A stretch of 64,000 bases of DNA from XN24 sp047921395 (GCA_047921395.1 JBLRWH010000006.1:3967-67966); one strand, 5' to 3'. Counted from the first letter of the stretch, positions 37,967-47,724 are shown. Made by a program: numbers and translations. Notes: generated by a model not told the origin, from the sequence alone.

Positions 37967-37990
37967 GACTTGAGTGATGAACCTCAAGTC
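37967..37990 (+). other. Hairpin in the fumC 5' leader
   Basis: A perfect 8-base stem (GACTTGAG / CTCAAGTC) with an 8-base loop ends 24 bases before the fumC ATG, just after a run of seven T. It could be a leader structure or a protein-binding palindrome. Confidence 0.35.
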
Positions 37991-38014
37991 GCGTTTTACA
38001 ACGGGAGAGAGTGC

Positions 38015-39403
38015 ATGGCGCCGCAGGACTATCGCATCGAGAAAGACAGCATGGGTGAGCTGCGGGTGCCGGCCGATGCCCTGTGGGGGGCGCAGACCCA
38101 ACGGGCGGTCGAGAACTTCCCGATCAGCGGTCGGCCGATGCCCGCCGAATTCATCAGCGCCGTGGGCCTCGTCAAGTGGGCGGCCGCGAGCGCCAACCAG
38201 GACCTGGGCCTGCTCGAGAGCGTGGTCGCGGATGCGATCCGCCAGGCGGCGCAGGAGGTGACCGCGGGGCAACACGACGCGCAGTTCCCCGTGGACGTGT
38301 TCCAGACCGGCTCGGGCACCAGCACGAACATGAATGCGAACGAGGTGATCGGGTCGCTCGCCACGCGCATCGCCAGCCGGGCCGTGCACCCCAACGACCA
38401 CGTGAACATGGGGCAGAGCAGCAACGACGTCATCCCGACTGCCATCCACGTCAGCGCGGCGCTGCAACTCGACCGGGCCCTGTTGCCGGCGCTGGAGCAC
38501 TTGGCGGCGACGATCGAGACCAAAGCGGCCGAGCTTCACGGCATCGTCAAGACCGGCCGGACGCACCTGATGGACGCGATGCCGGTGCGCATGAGCCAGG
38601 AGCTCGGCGGCTGGGCAGCGCAGGTCCGGGCCGGCATGGCGCGGCTACGGGCCACGCTGCCGCGCCTGACGCGCCTCGCGCAGGGCGGCACCGCCGTTGG
38701 CACGGGGATCAATGCCGAGCCGGAATTCGGGAGCCGTGTCGCGGCCCACCTGGCACAGCAGACGGGCATCCCGTTCTGCACCAGCGGGGATTATTTTGAG
38801 AGCCTGAGCTGCCAGGACACGGCTGTGGAGCTCTCGGGCCAGCTCAAGACGGTCGCCGTCAGCCTGATGAAGATCGCCAACGACCTGCGCTGGATGAACA
38901 GCGGTCCGCTCGCCGGCCTGGGCGAGATCGCGCTGCCGGCCTTGCAACCGGGGTCCAGCATCATGCCCGGCAAGGTCAACCCCGTGATCCCGGAAGCCAC
39001 CGCCATGGTCGCGGCCCAGGTGATCGGCAACGATGCCGCCATCACGATCGGGGGCCAGTCGGGCAGCTTCCAGCTCAACGTCATGCTCCCGGTGATCGCC
39101 GACCGGCTGCTGGAAAGCATCCGACTGCTGTCCGCTGTGGCGCATGCCCTGGCGGATCGGGCGATCCGCGGCTTCACCGTCAACGAGGTCCACATCCGGG
39201 AGGCGCTCGACCGCAACCCGATCCTCGTCACGGCCCTGAACCCGGTGATCGGCTACGAGCTCGGCGCCGCGACGGCGAAGAAGGCCTACGCAGAGGGTCG
39301 GCCGATCCGCGAGGTGGCGCTGGAAATGACAGACCTGTCGGAAGAGGAGCTGGCTCGCCTGCTGGATCCGGCGTCCCTGACGGAGGGCGGCATCCGCAAG
39401 TGA
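38015..39403 (+). CDS. fumC: Class II fumarate hydratase
   Basis: This is a 462-residue oxygen-stable fumarase converting fumarate to malate. It has the superfamily signature GSSIMPGKVNPVIPEA and the FumC-type FQTGSGTSTNMNANEVI and GRTHLMDAMPVRMSQE. The ATG at 38015 (MAPQDYRIEKDSMGE) follows GGGAGAG; longer in-frame sequence upstream crosses the intergenic hairpin. The TGA overlaps the next start (GTGA), coupling it to the Nudix gene. Confidence 0.96.
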   Translation: MAPQDYRIEKDSMGELRVPADALWGAQTQRAVENFPISGRPMPAEFISAVGLVKWAAASANQDLGLLESVVADAIRQAAQEVTAGQHDAQFPVDVFQTGSGTSTNMNANEVIGSLATRIASRAVHPNDHVNMGQSSNDVIPTAIHVSAALQLDRALLPALEHLAATIETKAAELHGIVKTGRTHLMDAMPVRMSQELGGWAAQVRAGMARLRATLPRLTRLAQGGTAVGTGINAEPEFGSRVAAHLAQQTGIPFCTSGDYFESLSCQDTAVELSGQLKTVAVSLMKIANDLRWMNSGPLAGLGEIALPALQPGSSIMPGKVNPVIPEATAMVAAQVIGNDAAITIGGQSGSFQLNVMLPVIADRLLESIRLLSAVAHALADRAIRGFTVNEVHIREALDRNPILVTALNPVIGYELGAATAKKAYAEGRPIREVALEMTDLSEEELARLLDPASLTEGGIRK

Positions 39404-40020
39404 AGGCCCTGATCGCCCGACGCTTCGCGGGTACACGGCCGTCCCCGCCGGGGATCTATCGCGTCCCCGGACTGCCCGGAGACCTGCCTGCGGCGCTCGA
39501 GCGATTGCGTCCGAAGCAGCTGGTGCCTGCCGCGGTCCTGCTGCCCATCGTCGAACGGCCGGACGGCTTCACGGTGCTCTTCACAGTGCGCGCCGCGGGG
39601 CTGCGCCACCATGCCGGCCAGGTCAGCTTTCCCGGCGGGCGCCTCGATCCGTCCGACCCCGGTCCGCTCGAGGCCGCCCTGCGCGAATCGGCCGAGGAAA
39701 TCGCCTTGCCGCCGGACCTGGTGGAGGTGGCTGGCTACCTGCCGAACTACCTGACGATCACGGGCTTCTCGGTCACGCCCGTGGTCGGCTTCGTGCGGCC
39801 GGAATTCCAGCCCGTGCCGGATGCGAAAGAGGTCAGCGAGGCCTTCGAGGTCCCGCTCGACGTGCTGCTCGAGCCGGGCAACATGCAACTGCTGTACAAG
39901 AAGTTCTTCGGCGTGCGGTTGCCGTATTTCGAGATGCCCTGGGGCCCGCACCGCATCTGGGGGGCGACGGCGGCCATGCTGGTGAACTTTCGCGACATGC
40001 TGCGGGAGGAATCGCCATGA
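39400..40020 (+). CDS. CoA pyrophosphatase-type Nudix hydrolase
   Basis: This is a 206-residue protein. The CoAse-specific motif lies just before the Nudix box (RAAGLRHHAGQVSFPGGRLD). The box continues as DPGPLEAALRESAEEIAL, with the usual final Gly replaced by Ala. The family cleaves CoA and derivatives to phosphopantetheine and 3',5'-ADP. It starts at GTG overlapping fumC and ends overlapping the mazG ATG (ATGA), so it forms a compact cassette with both. Confidence 0.88.
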   Translation: MKALIARRFAGTRPSPPGIYRVPGLPGDLPAALERLRPKQLVPAAVLLPIVERPDGFTVLFTVRAAGLRHHAGQVSFPGGRLDPSDPGPLEAALRESAEEIALPPDLVEVAGYLPNYLTITGFSVTPVVGFVRPEFQPVPDAKEVSEAFEVPLDVLLEPGNMQLLYKKFFGVRLPYFEMPWGPHRIWGATAAMLVNFRDMLREESP

Positions 40021-40805
40021 CGGAGATGGACGCGCTGCTTGAGCTGATGGCGCGGCTGCGCGACCCGGAACGTGGCTGCCCCTGGGACGTCGCGCAGACC
40101 TTCGCGACGATCGCCCCCTATACGCTCGAGGAGGCCTTCGAGGTCGCGGATGCGATCGAGCGCGGCGATCTCGAGGCCTTGCGCGAAGAACTCGGCGATC
40201 TCCTGTTCCAGGTGGTGTTCCATGCGCGCATGGCGGAAGAGCAGGGTGCATTCGACTTCGCGACGGTCGCGCGCGGGCTGACCGAAAAAATGCAGCGCCG
40301 CCATCCGCACGTGTTCGGCACGGACGAGATCGCCGACGCCGATGCCCAGACGGTCGCCTGGGAGGCGCACAAGGCGCGTGAGCGGGCTGCGCGCAGCGAG
40401 GGCGTGCTCGATGGCGTCCCGGCGAACCTGCCGGCGTTGGCCCGGGCACAGAAACTCGGCCGGCGCGCCGCGCGCGTGGGTTTTGACTGGCCCGACGCCG
40501 CCGGCGTACTCGACAAGCTGGCCGAAGAGACCCGCGAGCTGCACGAAGCGCTCGGCGCACGCGAACAGGCGCCCGAGGCGGTCGAGGAAGAGCTCGGTGA
40601 CCTGCTGTTCACGATCGCCAATCTCGCCCGCCATGTCGACGTGGATGCCGAGCGGGCCTTGCGCCGCGCGAGCCTGAAGTTCGAACACCGTTTCCGCGAG
40701 GTGGAGAAACGCCTTGCCGCAGCGGGGCGCACTCCGGACCAGGCGGGGGCCGAGGAGCTCGAGCGCCTCTGGGCCGAGGTCAAGGAGTCCGGCGCTGGGC
40801 GCTGA
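40017..40805 (+). CDS. mazG: Nucleoside triphosphate pyrophosphohydrolase MazG
   Basis: This is a 262-residue protein with two tandem MazG domains. The first has LRDPERGCPWD and EEAFEVADAI followed by REELGDLLFQVVFHARMAEE. The second has EETRELHEAL and EEELGDLLFTIANLARH. The acidic EExxE and ELGD residues bind Mg. It hydrolyses NTPs, clearing damaged nucleotides or lowering ppGpp in known cases. Coupled to the upstream Nudix gene by ATGA, it makes a pair of pyrophosphohydrolases. Confidence 0.93.
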   Translation: MTEMDALLELMARLRDPERGCPWDVAQTFATIAPYTLEEAFEVADAIERGDLEALREELGDLLFQVVFHARMAEEQGAFDFATVARGLTEKMQRRHPHVFGTDEIADADAQTVAWEAHKARERAARSEGVLDGVPANLPALARAQKLGRRAARVGFDWPDAAGVLDKLAEETRELHEALGAREQAPEAVEEELGDLLFTIANLARHVDVDAERALRRASLKFEHRFREVEKRLAAAGRTPDQAGAEELERLWAEVKESGAGR

Positions 40806-40824
40806 ATCGCGCGGGACGCTCCCC

Positions 40825-43800
40825 GTGCCGCGGCTCGTGTTCCCCCCGGAGTTGCCGGTCTCGGCGGAACGGGAGCGCATCGCCGCCGCCATCCGCGCGC
40901 ATCCCGTGGTGGTGGTCTGCGGCGCGACCGGCTCGGGCAAGACCACCCAGCTGCCCAAAATCTGCCTGGAACTCGGGCTGGGCGCGCAAGGCATGATCGG
41001 CCACACGCAGCCGCGCCGGATCGCGGCCCGCGCCGTCGCCGCGCGCATTGCAGAAGAAATCGGTCCCGCGGGCGAAGCGCTGGTCGGCTGGAAGGTGCGC
41101 TTCACCGACCGCACGGGGTCGGACTGCCGGGTCAAGCTGATGACGGATGGCATTCTGCTGGCGGAAATCCGCGGCGACCCGCTGCTCAGGCGCTACGACA
41201 CCCTGATCATCGACGAGGCCCACGAGCGCAGCCTCAACATCGATTTCCTGCTGGGCTACCTGAAGCGGCTGCTGCCGAAACGGCCTGATCTGAAGATCAT
41301 CATCACCTCGGCAACCATCGAACCGCGCCGCTTCGCCGAGCACTTCGGGGATGCGCCGGTCATCGAGGTGAGCGGCACGACTTACCCGGTGGAGGTGCGC
41401 TACCGGCCACCGGAGGACCCGGAGGAGGGACGCCTCGCCGACGGCGTGCTCGCGGCCGTGGACGAACTTACGGGCCCGGGCATGCCCCGCGACGGCGACA
41501 TCCTCGTCTTCCTGCCCGGCGAGCGGGAGATCCGCGACACGGCGGAGGCGCTGCGCAAGCACCACCCGCCGGGAGTCGAGGTGTTGCCGCTGTATGGCCG
41601 GCTCTCGACATCGGAGCAGGACCGGATCTTCCGGCGCGAGGGGCGGCGACGCATCGTGCTGGCGACCAACGTCGCCGAGACCTCGCTGACCGTGCCCGGC
41701 ATCCGCTACGTGGTCGACTCGGGCCTCGCACGGATCAGCCGCTACAGCTACCGCTCAAAGATCCAGCGACTGCAAATCGAGCCCATCTCGCAGGCGAGCG
41801 CCTGGCAGCGGCGCGGCCGGTGCGGGCGCGAGGCCGAGGGCATCTGCATCCGGCTGTACGACCAGGCGGACCACGATGCGCGGCCCGAGTACACCGATCC
41901 GGAGATCCGCCGGACGAACCTCGCCAGCGTGATCCTGCAGATGGAAACACTCGGCCTCGGCGCCATCGACGCGTTCCCGTTCCTGGACCCGCCGGATCAC
42001 CGTTTCATCAGCGACGGCTACCGGCTGTTGCGCGAGCTCGGCGCCGTCGATGAACAGCGCGCCATCACCGACCTCGGTCGCCGGCTGGCGCGGTTGCCGG
42101 TGGATCCGCGCCTCGGGCGGATGCTGATCGCCGCGGGCCAGCTCGGCTGCCTGAGGGAGATCCTGGTCATCGCGGCCGGGCTGTCCATCCGTGACCCGCG
42201 CGAGCGGCCCGCCGAGGCCGCCGGCACGGCGGATGAACGCCACGCCGCATTCCGCGATGCCCGCTCCGATTTCCTGTCCTTGCTCAAGCTCTGGGACGCC
42301 TGGCAGGAGCGGCGCAAGCACGACTCCGGCAGCGCGCAACGCCGCTGGTGCCGCGATAATTTCCTGTCCTTCCTGCGCCTGCGGGAGTGGCAGGACGTGC
42401 ATCGCCAGCTGCTCGGCATTTGCAACGAGATGCGCCTGCGGCCGAACGAGACGCCGGCCGACTACGCGACGGTGCACCGCGGGATTCTCGCCGGGATGCT
42501 GTCGCACATCGGCCAGCTCGACGAGAAGGGTGAATACCGCGGGCCCCGCAACCTGCGTTTCCGCGTCTTTCCGGATTCCACGCTCGCCGGCCGTTCTCCG
42601 CGCTGGGTCGTGGCGGCCGCGCTGGTGGAAACGGGCCGGGTCTGGGGCCGGATTGCCGCGGCGGTGGAGCCCGGCTGGATCGAGTCCGCCGGGGCGCACC
42701 TGGTGCGGCGCAGCTGGTCGGATCCCCACTGGCAGGCAGACCGCGGGTTCGTCGCCGCGCGCGAGCAGGTCACTCTCTTTGGCCTGGTGTTGGCGGCCAA
42801 TCGCCGCGTGGACTACGCGCGGGTGGATCCGCGGGGGGCGCGCGAGGTCTTCCTGCGCGATGCCCTGGCGGGCGGGACGATTCGTACGCGGGGGCGATTC
42901 CTCGCCGCGAACCGCGACCTGGTCCAGGATATCCAGGTGCTGGAGGCCAAGCTGCGCCGCCGCGAACTGCTCGCGGGGGACGAGGCCATTGCCGCCTTCT
43001 ATGCGGCGCGCGTCCCGGCCGAGATCTGTTCCACGGCCGCCTTCGAGCGCTGGCGCCGCAGGGCGGAAAAGGCGCAGCCCGAGCTGCTGAAGATGCGTCT
43101 CGACGATCTCCTGACCGGTGCGGCCCTGCCGGCCGCGGCCGATTACCCGGATAGCCTGCTGCTCGGCGGGAACCGCCTGCCGTTGCGCTACCGCTTCGAC
43201 CCCACGGCCGAGGACGATGGCGTCACGGTCGAGGTGCCACGCCACCTGCTGCCGCTGCTCGACGCGGATCGCCTGGAGTGGCTCGTGCCCGGTTGGCTGG
43301 AAGAAAAGATCATCGCCATGCTGCGGGCCCTGCCGAAGGCGGCTCGGCGCAGGATCGTGCCCGTGCCCGATCACGCGCGCGCTTGCCTTGCGCTGCTGCG
43401 CCCTGGCGAAGGTCGCTTGCGCGCCGCGCTGGTCGAGACGCTGCGCCGGACGGCCGGCATCGAGGTCGAGCCGGAAACCTGGGCCGGCCTGGAGCTGGAG
43501 CCGTGGCTGCGTTTCCGGGTCGAGGTGCTTGGGAACGACGGCGAACTCCTGGCGGCATCCCGCGACGTGGCGGAGCTGAAGCGGGCGCACTCGCCGGGCG
43601 AGGGCCCGGTCGAGGGCGCCGCGCCGGGCGGCTGGGGCGGCGAGGGCTTCCGCGACTGGCGTTTCGGTGCCGTCCCGGAGCGCGTCGAGGTTCGCCAGGG
43701 TCGCACGGTGCAGCGCCTGTTCCCGGCGATCCAGGACGATGGCGGCTCGGTATCGTGCCGCTTGTTCCCCACGCCGCAGGCCGCCGCCCGCGCCGGGCGC

Positions 43801-44532
43801 CTCGGCGTGCTGCGGCTGTTCATGCTCGCGTTGCCGCAGCAGCATCGCGCCCTGCTGCAGCGGGCGCGCGCAGACCGCACGCTCGTCCTGCGCGGCCGCG
43901 ATCTCGCTGCGGGCGCGGACCTTGCCGAGGATGCGATCACGGCCGCATTCGCCACGGTGTTCCTGCCGCCTGGCGCCGACCTGCCGCAGGAAGAGGCGGA
44001 CTTCAGGGCATTGCTCGACGCGGGGCGCGCACGCATCGTGCCCGAGGCCGAGCGGTTCCTCGCGGTGCTTGGCGATACGCTGGACCTGCGCGAGCAGTGC
44101 AGGGCGCGCCTGGCTCGGGGCGTGACCGGCCCGGGAGCCGGTGAGGCGGCGTCGGACATCGCGGCGCAGCTCTCGGCCCTGGTCTACCCCGGCTTCCTGC
44201 GCCACACGCCGCCGGAGCGCCTCGCGTCCATGCCGCGCTACCTGCGGGCGGTCCTCATGCGCATCGAGCGGCTCGCCCTCGGCAAGGGCGAAGCACGCCA
44301 GGTGCTCGACCTCGCTCCCCACCGCCAGAGGCTGGTCGATGCCGGCGATACGGAGTGGTCCACCGCCGAGGCCGCGGCGGCTTTCCAGGCCTATCGCTGG
44401 ATGGTGGAAGAATATCGCGTCCAGCTGTTCGCCCAGCAGCTCGGCGTCGGCGAGAAGGTCTCGCATGCGAGGCTCGAGGCCCAGTGGCAGCGCGTGCGAG
44501 AACTGCAGGCAGGGATCGTGCCCCGCGATTGA
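40825..44532 (+). CDS. hrpA: ATP-dependent RNA helicase HrpA (DEAH family)
   Basis: This protein has about 1235 residues. Walker A is CGATGSGKTTQLPK, the DEAH box is IIDEAHERSLNIDF, and motif III is ITSATIE. The helicase C domain has ATNVAETSLTVPGIRYVVDSG and QRRGRCGRE. The large C-terminal part contains the HrpA-specific region (GGNRLPLRYRFDP and so on). The GTG at 40825 is chosen because it lies just beyond the mazG stop; the long in-frame sequence upstream overlaps mazG. Compared with E. coli HrpA (recalled), about 80 N-terminal residues before the helicase core are missing. Confidence 0.92.
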   Translation: MPRLVFPPELPVSAERERIAAAIRAHPVVVVCGATGSGKTTQLPKICLELGLGAQGMIGHTQPRRIAARAVAARIAEEIGPAGEALVGWKVRFTDRTGSDCRVKLMTDGILLAEIRGDPLLRRYDTLIIDEAHERSLNIDFLLGYLKRLLPKRPDLKIIITSATIEPRRFAEHFGDAPVIEVSGTTYPVEVRYRPPEDPEEGRLADGVLAAVDELTGPGMPRDGDILVFLPGEREIRDTAEALRKHHPPGVEVLPLYGRLSTSEQDRIFRREGRRRIVLATNVAETSLTVPGIRYVVDSGLARISRYSYRSKIQRLQIEPISQASAWQRRGRCGREAEGICIRLYDQADHDARPEYTDPEIRRTNLASVILQMETLGLGAIDAFPFLDPPDHRFISDGYRLLRELGAVDEQRAITDLGRRLARLPVDPRLGRMLIAAGQLGCLREILVIAAGLSIRDPRERPAEAAGTADERHAAFRDARSDFLSLLKLWDAWQERRKHDSGSAQRRWCRDNFLSFLRLREWQDVHRQLLGICNEMRLRPNETPADYATVHRGILAGMLSHIGQLDEKGEYRGPRNLRFRVFPDSTLAGRSPRWVVAAALVETGRVWGRIAAAVEPGWIESAGAHLVRRSWSDPHWQADRGFVAAREQVTLFGLVLAANRRVDYARVDPRGAREVFLRDALAGGTIRTRGRFLAANRDLVQDIQVLEAKLRRRELLAGDEAIAAFYAARVPAEICSTAAFERWRRRAEKAQPELLKMRLDDLLTGAALPAAADYPDSLLLGGNRLPLRYRFDPTAEDDGVTVEVPRHLLPLLDADRLEWLVPGWLEEKIIAMLRALPKAARRRIVPVPDHARACLALLRPGEGRLRAALVETLRRTAGIEVEPETWAGLELEPWLRFRVEVLGNDGELLAASRDVAELKRAHSPGEGPVEGAAPGGWGGEGFRDWRFGAVPERVEVRQGRTVQRLFPAIQDDGGSVSCRLFPTPQAAARAGRLGVLRLFMLALPQQHRALLQRARADRTLVLRGRDLAAGADLAEDAITAAFATVFLPPGADLPQEEADFRALLDAGRARIVPEAERFLAVLGDTLDLREQCRARLARGVTGPGAGEAASDIAAQLSALVYPGFLRHTPPERLASMPRYLRAVLMRIERLALGKGEARQVLDLAPHRQRLVDAGDTEWSTAEAAAAFQAYRWMVEEYRVQLFAQQLGVGEKVSHARLEAQWQRVRELQAGIVPRD

Positions 44533-44584
44533 CGGTGTTGCATTCCGCCAACCACAATCGCCACATGAATCCCGAGTGGCCCCA

Positions 44585-45520
44585 ATGATGCGCATCGGCC
44601 TCGCCATCGATGCCTCCTGCGACCTTCCCGACGTGGTTCTCGAGGCACATGGAATACGGATCCTGCCGTCGGTCCTGCAATTCGACGGCAGGACCTGGGT
44701 CGACGACCGGGCACCGGACCAGACCCTGATGTTTTACCGCCGCTTCATCGCGGACCGGGCCGTCTACGCACGCTCGGGCCCCTGCAGCGCCGCGGAGATT
44801 CGCGAGATCTTCCTGCAGGAGCTGGTACTCGACTACGACCGGATCCTGGTGATCAGCGCCTGCGCGGAATACAGCGACATGTTCCAGCGCGCCAGCGAGG
44901 CGTCCTACGCAATCCTGCGCGACTACCGGGCCCGGCGCGAGCAGGGCGAACGCGCCGGAAGCTTCTCACTGCGCGTTCTGGACAGCCGCACGGTCTGCGC
45001 CGGCGAAGCCGTCGTGGTATGCCGTGCGCTGGAGCTGCTTGGCCAGGGCCATCTCGGTTTCGAGAAAATGCGGCGCACGTTGCGGGAGGAAGCGGAGCGG
45101 GTCACCTGCCTGCTCGTGCCGGGCGACCCCTGGTACCTGCGGCGGCGCGGCCTGGACGGGCGCGGCGCGGGCCTGGGCCGCCGCGACTACGCGCTCAACC
45201 TGGTTTCCGATATCAAGCCGGTCATCGAACTGGCGGGCGGGCGACGGCGCACCATCGCGCGGGCGCGCGGCTTCCATTCCGCCTGCGGCGTGGCGATGGC
45301 GCGAGCGGCCGAGGCGATCGCGCGCGGGCTGGGCACGTCTGCACTGGTACTGAGCTTCGGCGGCGATCCGCGCGTCATCCGCGAGATGACGGCCTACAAG
45401 GACCTCGAGGCCCGCGTCGCGGCCGCGCGCGTCGATCTCCATTTTTCAGTGATGAGCGCCACGATGGCCACCCGGGTAGGCCCGGGCGCCATGACGGTGG
45501 CCTGGCTGGACGCCGCCTGA
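44585..45520 (+). CDS. DegV-family fatty acid-binding protein
   Basis: This is a 311-residue protein. The N-terminus GLAIDASCDLPDVVLEAHGI matches the DegV start (D-S-x-x-D-L-P). ILPSVLQFDG and the YARSGPCSAAEIREIF segment correspond to the lipid-binding site region. DegV proteins bind long-chain fatty acids and in Firmicutes hand them to fatty acid kinase; in proteobacteria the role is unclear. The start is the first of two adjacent ATG codons; the longer open frame upstream lies inside hrpA. Confidence 0.82.
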   Translation: MMRIGLAIDASCDLPDVVLEAHGIRILPSVLQFDGRTWVDDRAPDQTLMFYRRFIADRAVYARSGPCSAAEIREIFLQELVLDYDRILVISACAEYSDMFQRASEASYAILRDYRARREQGERAGSFSLRVLDSRTVCAGEAVVVCRALELLGQGHLGFEKMRRTLREEAERVTCLLVPGDPWYLRRRGLDGRGAGLGRRDYALNLVSDIKPVIELAGGRRRTIARARGFHSACGVAMARAAEAIARGLGTSALVLSFGGDPRVIREMTAYKDLEARVAAARVDLHFSVMSATMATRVGPGAMTVAWLDAA

Positions 45521-45533
45521 CTCGAGGCAATCG

Positions 45534-46325
45534 TTACTCGGTTTCCTTGCTCGCCGCGGCGGGCGGTGGGTTGCCGGGCACGACGCGTTCCAGCAGCGGC
45601 CCGATCAGGTCGAGCGGCAGCGGGAATACGATGGTATTGGTCCTCTCGTTGGCGATCTGGCCCAAGGTCTGGAGGTAGCGGAGCTGCATGGCCTGGGGCT
45701 GGGTCGCCAACTGCTGCGCCGCCTCGACGAGGCGGGCAGAGGCCTGCATTTCACCTTCCGCATGGATGACCTTGGAGCGCCGCGCCCGCTCCGCCTCGGC
45801 CTGCTGGGCGATCGCGCGGATCATGCTTTCGTCGATATCGACGTGTTTGATCTCGACGTTCGTAACCTTGATGCCCCAGTTGTCGGTGTGCTCGTCCAGG
45901 ATGGCCTGGATGTCGGTATTCAGCTTGTCGCGTTCGGACAGCATCTCGTCCAGTTCGTGCTTGCCGAGCACCGAGCGCAGGGTGGTCTGGGCCAGCTGGC
46001 TGGTGGCCTCGTAGACATTCTCCACCTGGATGATGGCGCGTTCCGGATCGACGATGCGGAAATAGACCACCGCGTTCACTTTCACCGAGACGTTGTCCTG
46101 CGAGATCACGTCTTGCGACGGAACGTCCATCACGACGATGCGCAGGTCCGTCTTGACCATCTGCTGGATGACCGGGATGACGATGATGAGCCCGGGGCCC
46201 TTGACCTTGTAGAAGCGGCCGAGCTGGAAAATCACGCCACGCTCGTATTCCTTGAGAATCTTGATCGCGCTGAGCAGCACCAGCACGATGCCGCCGAGCA
46301 ACAGCGTTCCGAAATAGCCATACAT
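45534..46325 (-). CDS. Slipin, SPFH/band 7 membrane protein
   Basis: This is a 263-residue protein. One N-terminal membrane segment (GTLLLGGIVLVLLSAIK) is followed by the stomatin/slipin SPFH domain (EYERGVIFQLGRFYKVKGPG, VKVNAVVYFRIVDPERAIIQVENV, LRSVLGKHELDEMLSERDKLN) and a coiled-coil-like helix (RAIAQQAEAERARRSKVIHAEGE, in part). The C-terminal tail is Pro/Ala-rich. It pairs with the adjacent NfeD protease gene, the common arrangement in bacteria and archaea; together they act in membrane microdomains. Confidence 0.95.
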   Translation of the reverse strand: MYGYFGTLLLGGIVLVLLSAIKILKEYERGVIFQLGRFYKVKGPGLIIVIPVIQQMVKTDLRIVVMDVPSQDVISQDNVSVKVNAVVYFRIVDPERAIIQVENVYEATSQLAQTTLRSVLGKHELDEMLSERDKLNTDIQAILDEHTDNWGIKVTNVEIKHVDIDESMIRAIAQQAEAERARRSKVIHAEGEMQASARLVEAAQQLATQPQAMQLRYLQTLGQIANERTNTIVFPLPLDLIGPLLERVVPGNPPPAAASKETE

Positions 46326-46326
46326 C

Positions 46327-47724
46327 TCAGTTCTCCTTGGATTCTTGCGGTTCGACCGTCAGGACGAGTCCCGTCATTCCGGTCACTTGCAGCGCCTGTC
46401 CCTGCTGCACGGGCGCGCCCGACTCCGCGTTCCAGAGTTCGCCGTGCACCCGGACCCGTCCGTGCGCCTCAAAATTCTCCGTCGCGTGGGCCGTCGCGCC
46501 GATCATGTCCTCGCGGCCGCTGACGATCGGCTGGTGGCGGGCGCGCACGGCAAACCAGACGATGGCCATGACCGCGCTGCCGCCCAGCAGCGCGATAGAT
46601 CCGATCAAGGCCTTCGCGATCCCGAAGCCCGGCACGTCCGTGTCCATCAGGATGATCGATCCGACCACGAAGGCCACGATCCCGCCGATGCCGAGCACCC
46701 CGAAGCTCGGCACGAACACCTCGCTGATCATCAGGATGACCCCGAGGATGATCAGGGCCAGGCCCGCATAGTTCACCGGCAAGACCTGGAATGCGTACAA
46801 CGCCACGAGTATGCAGATCGCGCCCACCACGCCGGGGAGGATCGCGCCGGGGTTGTAGCCCTCGAAAATCAGGCCATAGATGCCGGCGAGGAGCAGCATG
46901 TAGGCAACGGTGGGGCTGGTGATGACCGCCAGCAACTCGGTGCGCCAGTCGGGCGCGACCCGCTCGACGGCGATGCCCTCGGTGCGGATGGTGACCTCGC
47001 CGGCACCCGTGGTAACCGTGCGCCCGTCGATTTCGCGGAGCAGTTGTCCCATGTCGGAGGCAATGAGGTCGACGACGTTCTTCTCGACCGCGCTCTCCGC
47101 GCTGAGGCTGACGGACTCGCGCACCGCGCGTTCCGCCCAGTCGGCGTTCCGCCCGCTGCGCTCGGCAAGGCCGCGAATGTAGGCCACGGCGTCCTCGATA
47201 GCCTTCGCCTCGGGACCGCCGCGCTGGGGCGCGGGTTCGGCGGGCTGTTCGCCGTCCCCGGACCCGTCCTCGCTGGGGGGCTCATCCGCGGGCGTCGCCG
47301 GCTGTCCACCACCGACCGGGACCGGCGTGGCCGCGCCCAGGTTGGTCGCGGGGGCCATCGCGGCCACATGGCTGGCATACAGGATGTAGGTGCCCGCACT
47401 CGCCGCCCTGGAGCCGCTGGGGGCGACCCAGGTCACTACCGGTACGGGCGAGGCCAGGATCGCCTTGATGATGTCGCGCATCGCAGTATCAAGGCCACCG
47501 GGAGTGTCCATCTGGATGATCACCAGCGCGGCGCCCTCTTCGGCAGCGCCCTCGATGCCCCGGACGATATAGTCGCTGGTGGCGGGGCCGATCGGGCCAT
47601 TGATCTCGAGCAGGAACGCACGGCCGGCTGCCGCGCGGTCCTCGCCCTGGAAGTCCGCCTGGCTGACGGCCGCGAGGGCAAACAGGCACGCCATGGAGAA
47701 GAAAATGGCGCGGAACGTTTTCAT
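46327..47724 (-). CDS. NfeD-family membrane serine protease (long form)
   Basis: This is a 465-residue protein with a signal peptide at 1-23. The ClpP-class protease domain follows: VIIQMDTPGGLDTAMRDII, then the Ser in PSGSRAASAGTYILYASHV, with a likely catalytic Lys in GPEAKAIEDAVAYIRGLAE by analogy with archaeal 1510-N (recalled). A Pro/Glu-rich acidic insert lies near residues 140-172. About four membrane spans follow, then the C-terminal OB-fold NfeD domain (MIGATAHATENFEAHGRVRVHGELW, in part). It is one base upstream of the slipin gene, its expected partner and possible substrate. Confidence 0.92.
   Translation of the reverse strand: MKTFRAIFFSMACLFALAAVSQADFQGEDRAAAGRAFLLEINGPIGPATSDYIVRGIEGAAEEGAALVIIQMDTPGGLDTAMRDIIKAILASPVPVVTWVAPSGSRAASAGTYILYASHVAAMAPATNLGAATPVPVGGGQPATPADEPPSEDGSGDGEQPAEPAPQRGGPEAKAIEDAVAYIRGLAERSGRNADWAERAVRESVSLSAESAVEKNVVDLIASDMGQLLREIDGRTVTTGAGEVTIRTEGIAVERVAPDWRTELLAVITSPTVAYMLLLAGIYGLIFEGYNPGAILPGVVGAICILVALYAFQVLPVNYAGLALIILGVILMISEVFVPSFGVLGIGGIVAFVVGSIILMDTDVPGFGIAKALIGSIALLGGSAVMAIVWFAVRARHQPIVSGREDMIGATAHATENFEAHGRVRVHGELWNAESGAPVQQGQALQVTGMTGLVLTVEPQESKEN

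Noticed and set aside
41755..44607. Very long open frame on the minus strand, about 950 codons, opposite hrpA
   Set aside because: It is a GC-rich antisense shadow: composition is Arg/Gln/His-rich without recognisable domains, while the plus strand has a complete helicase.
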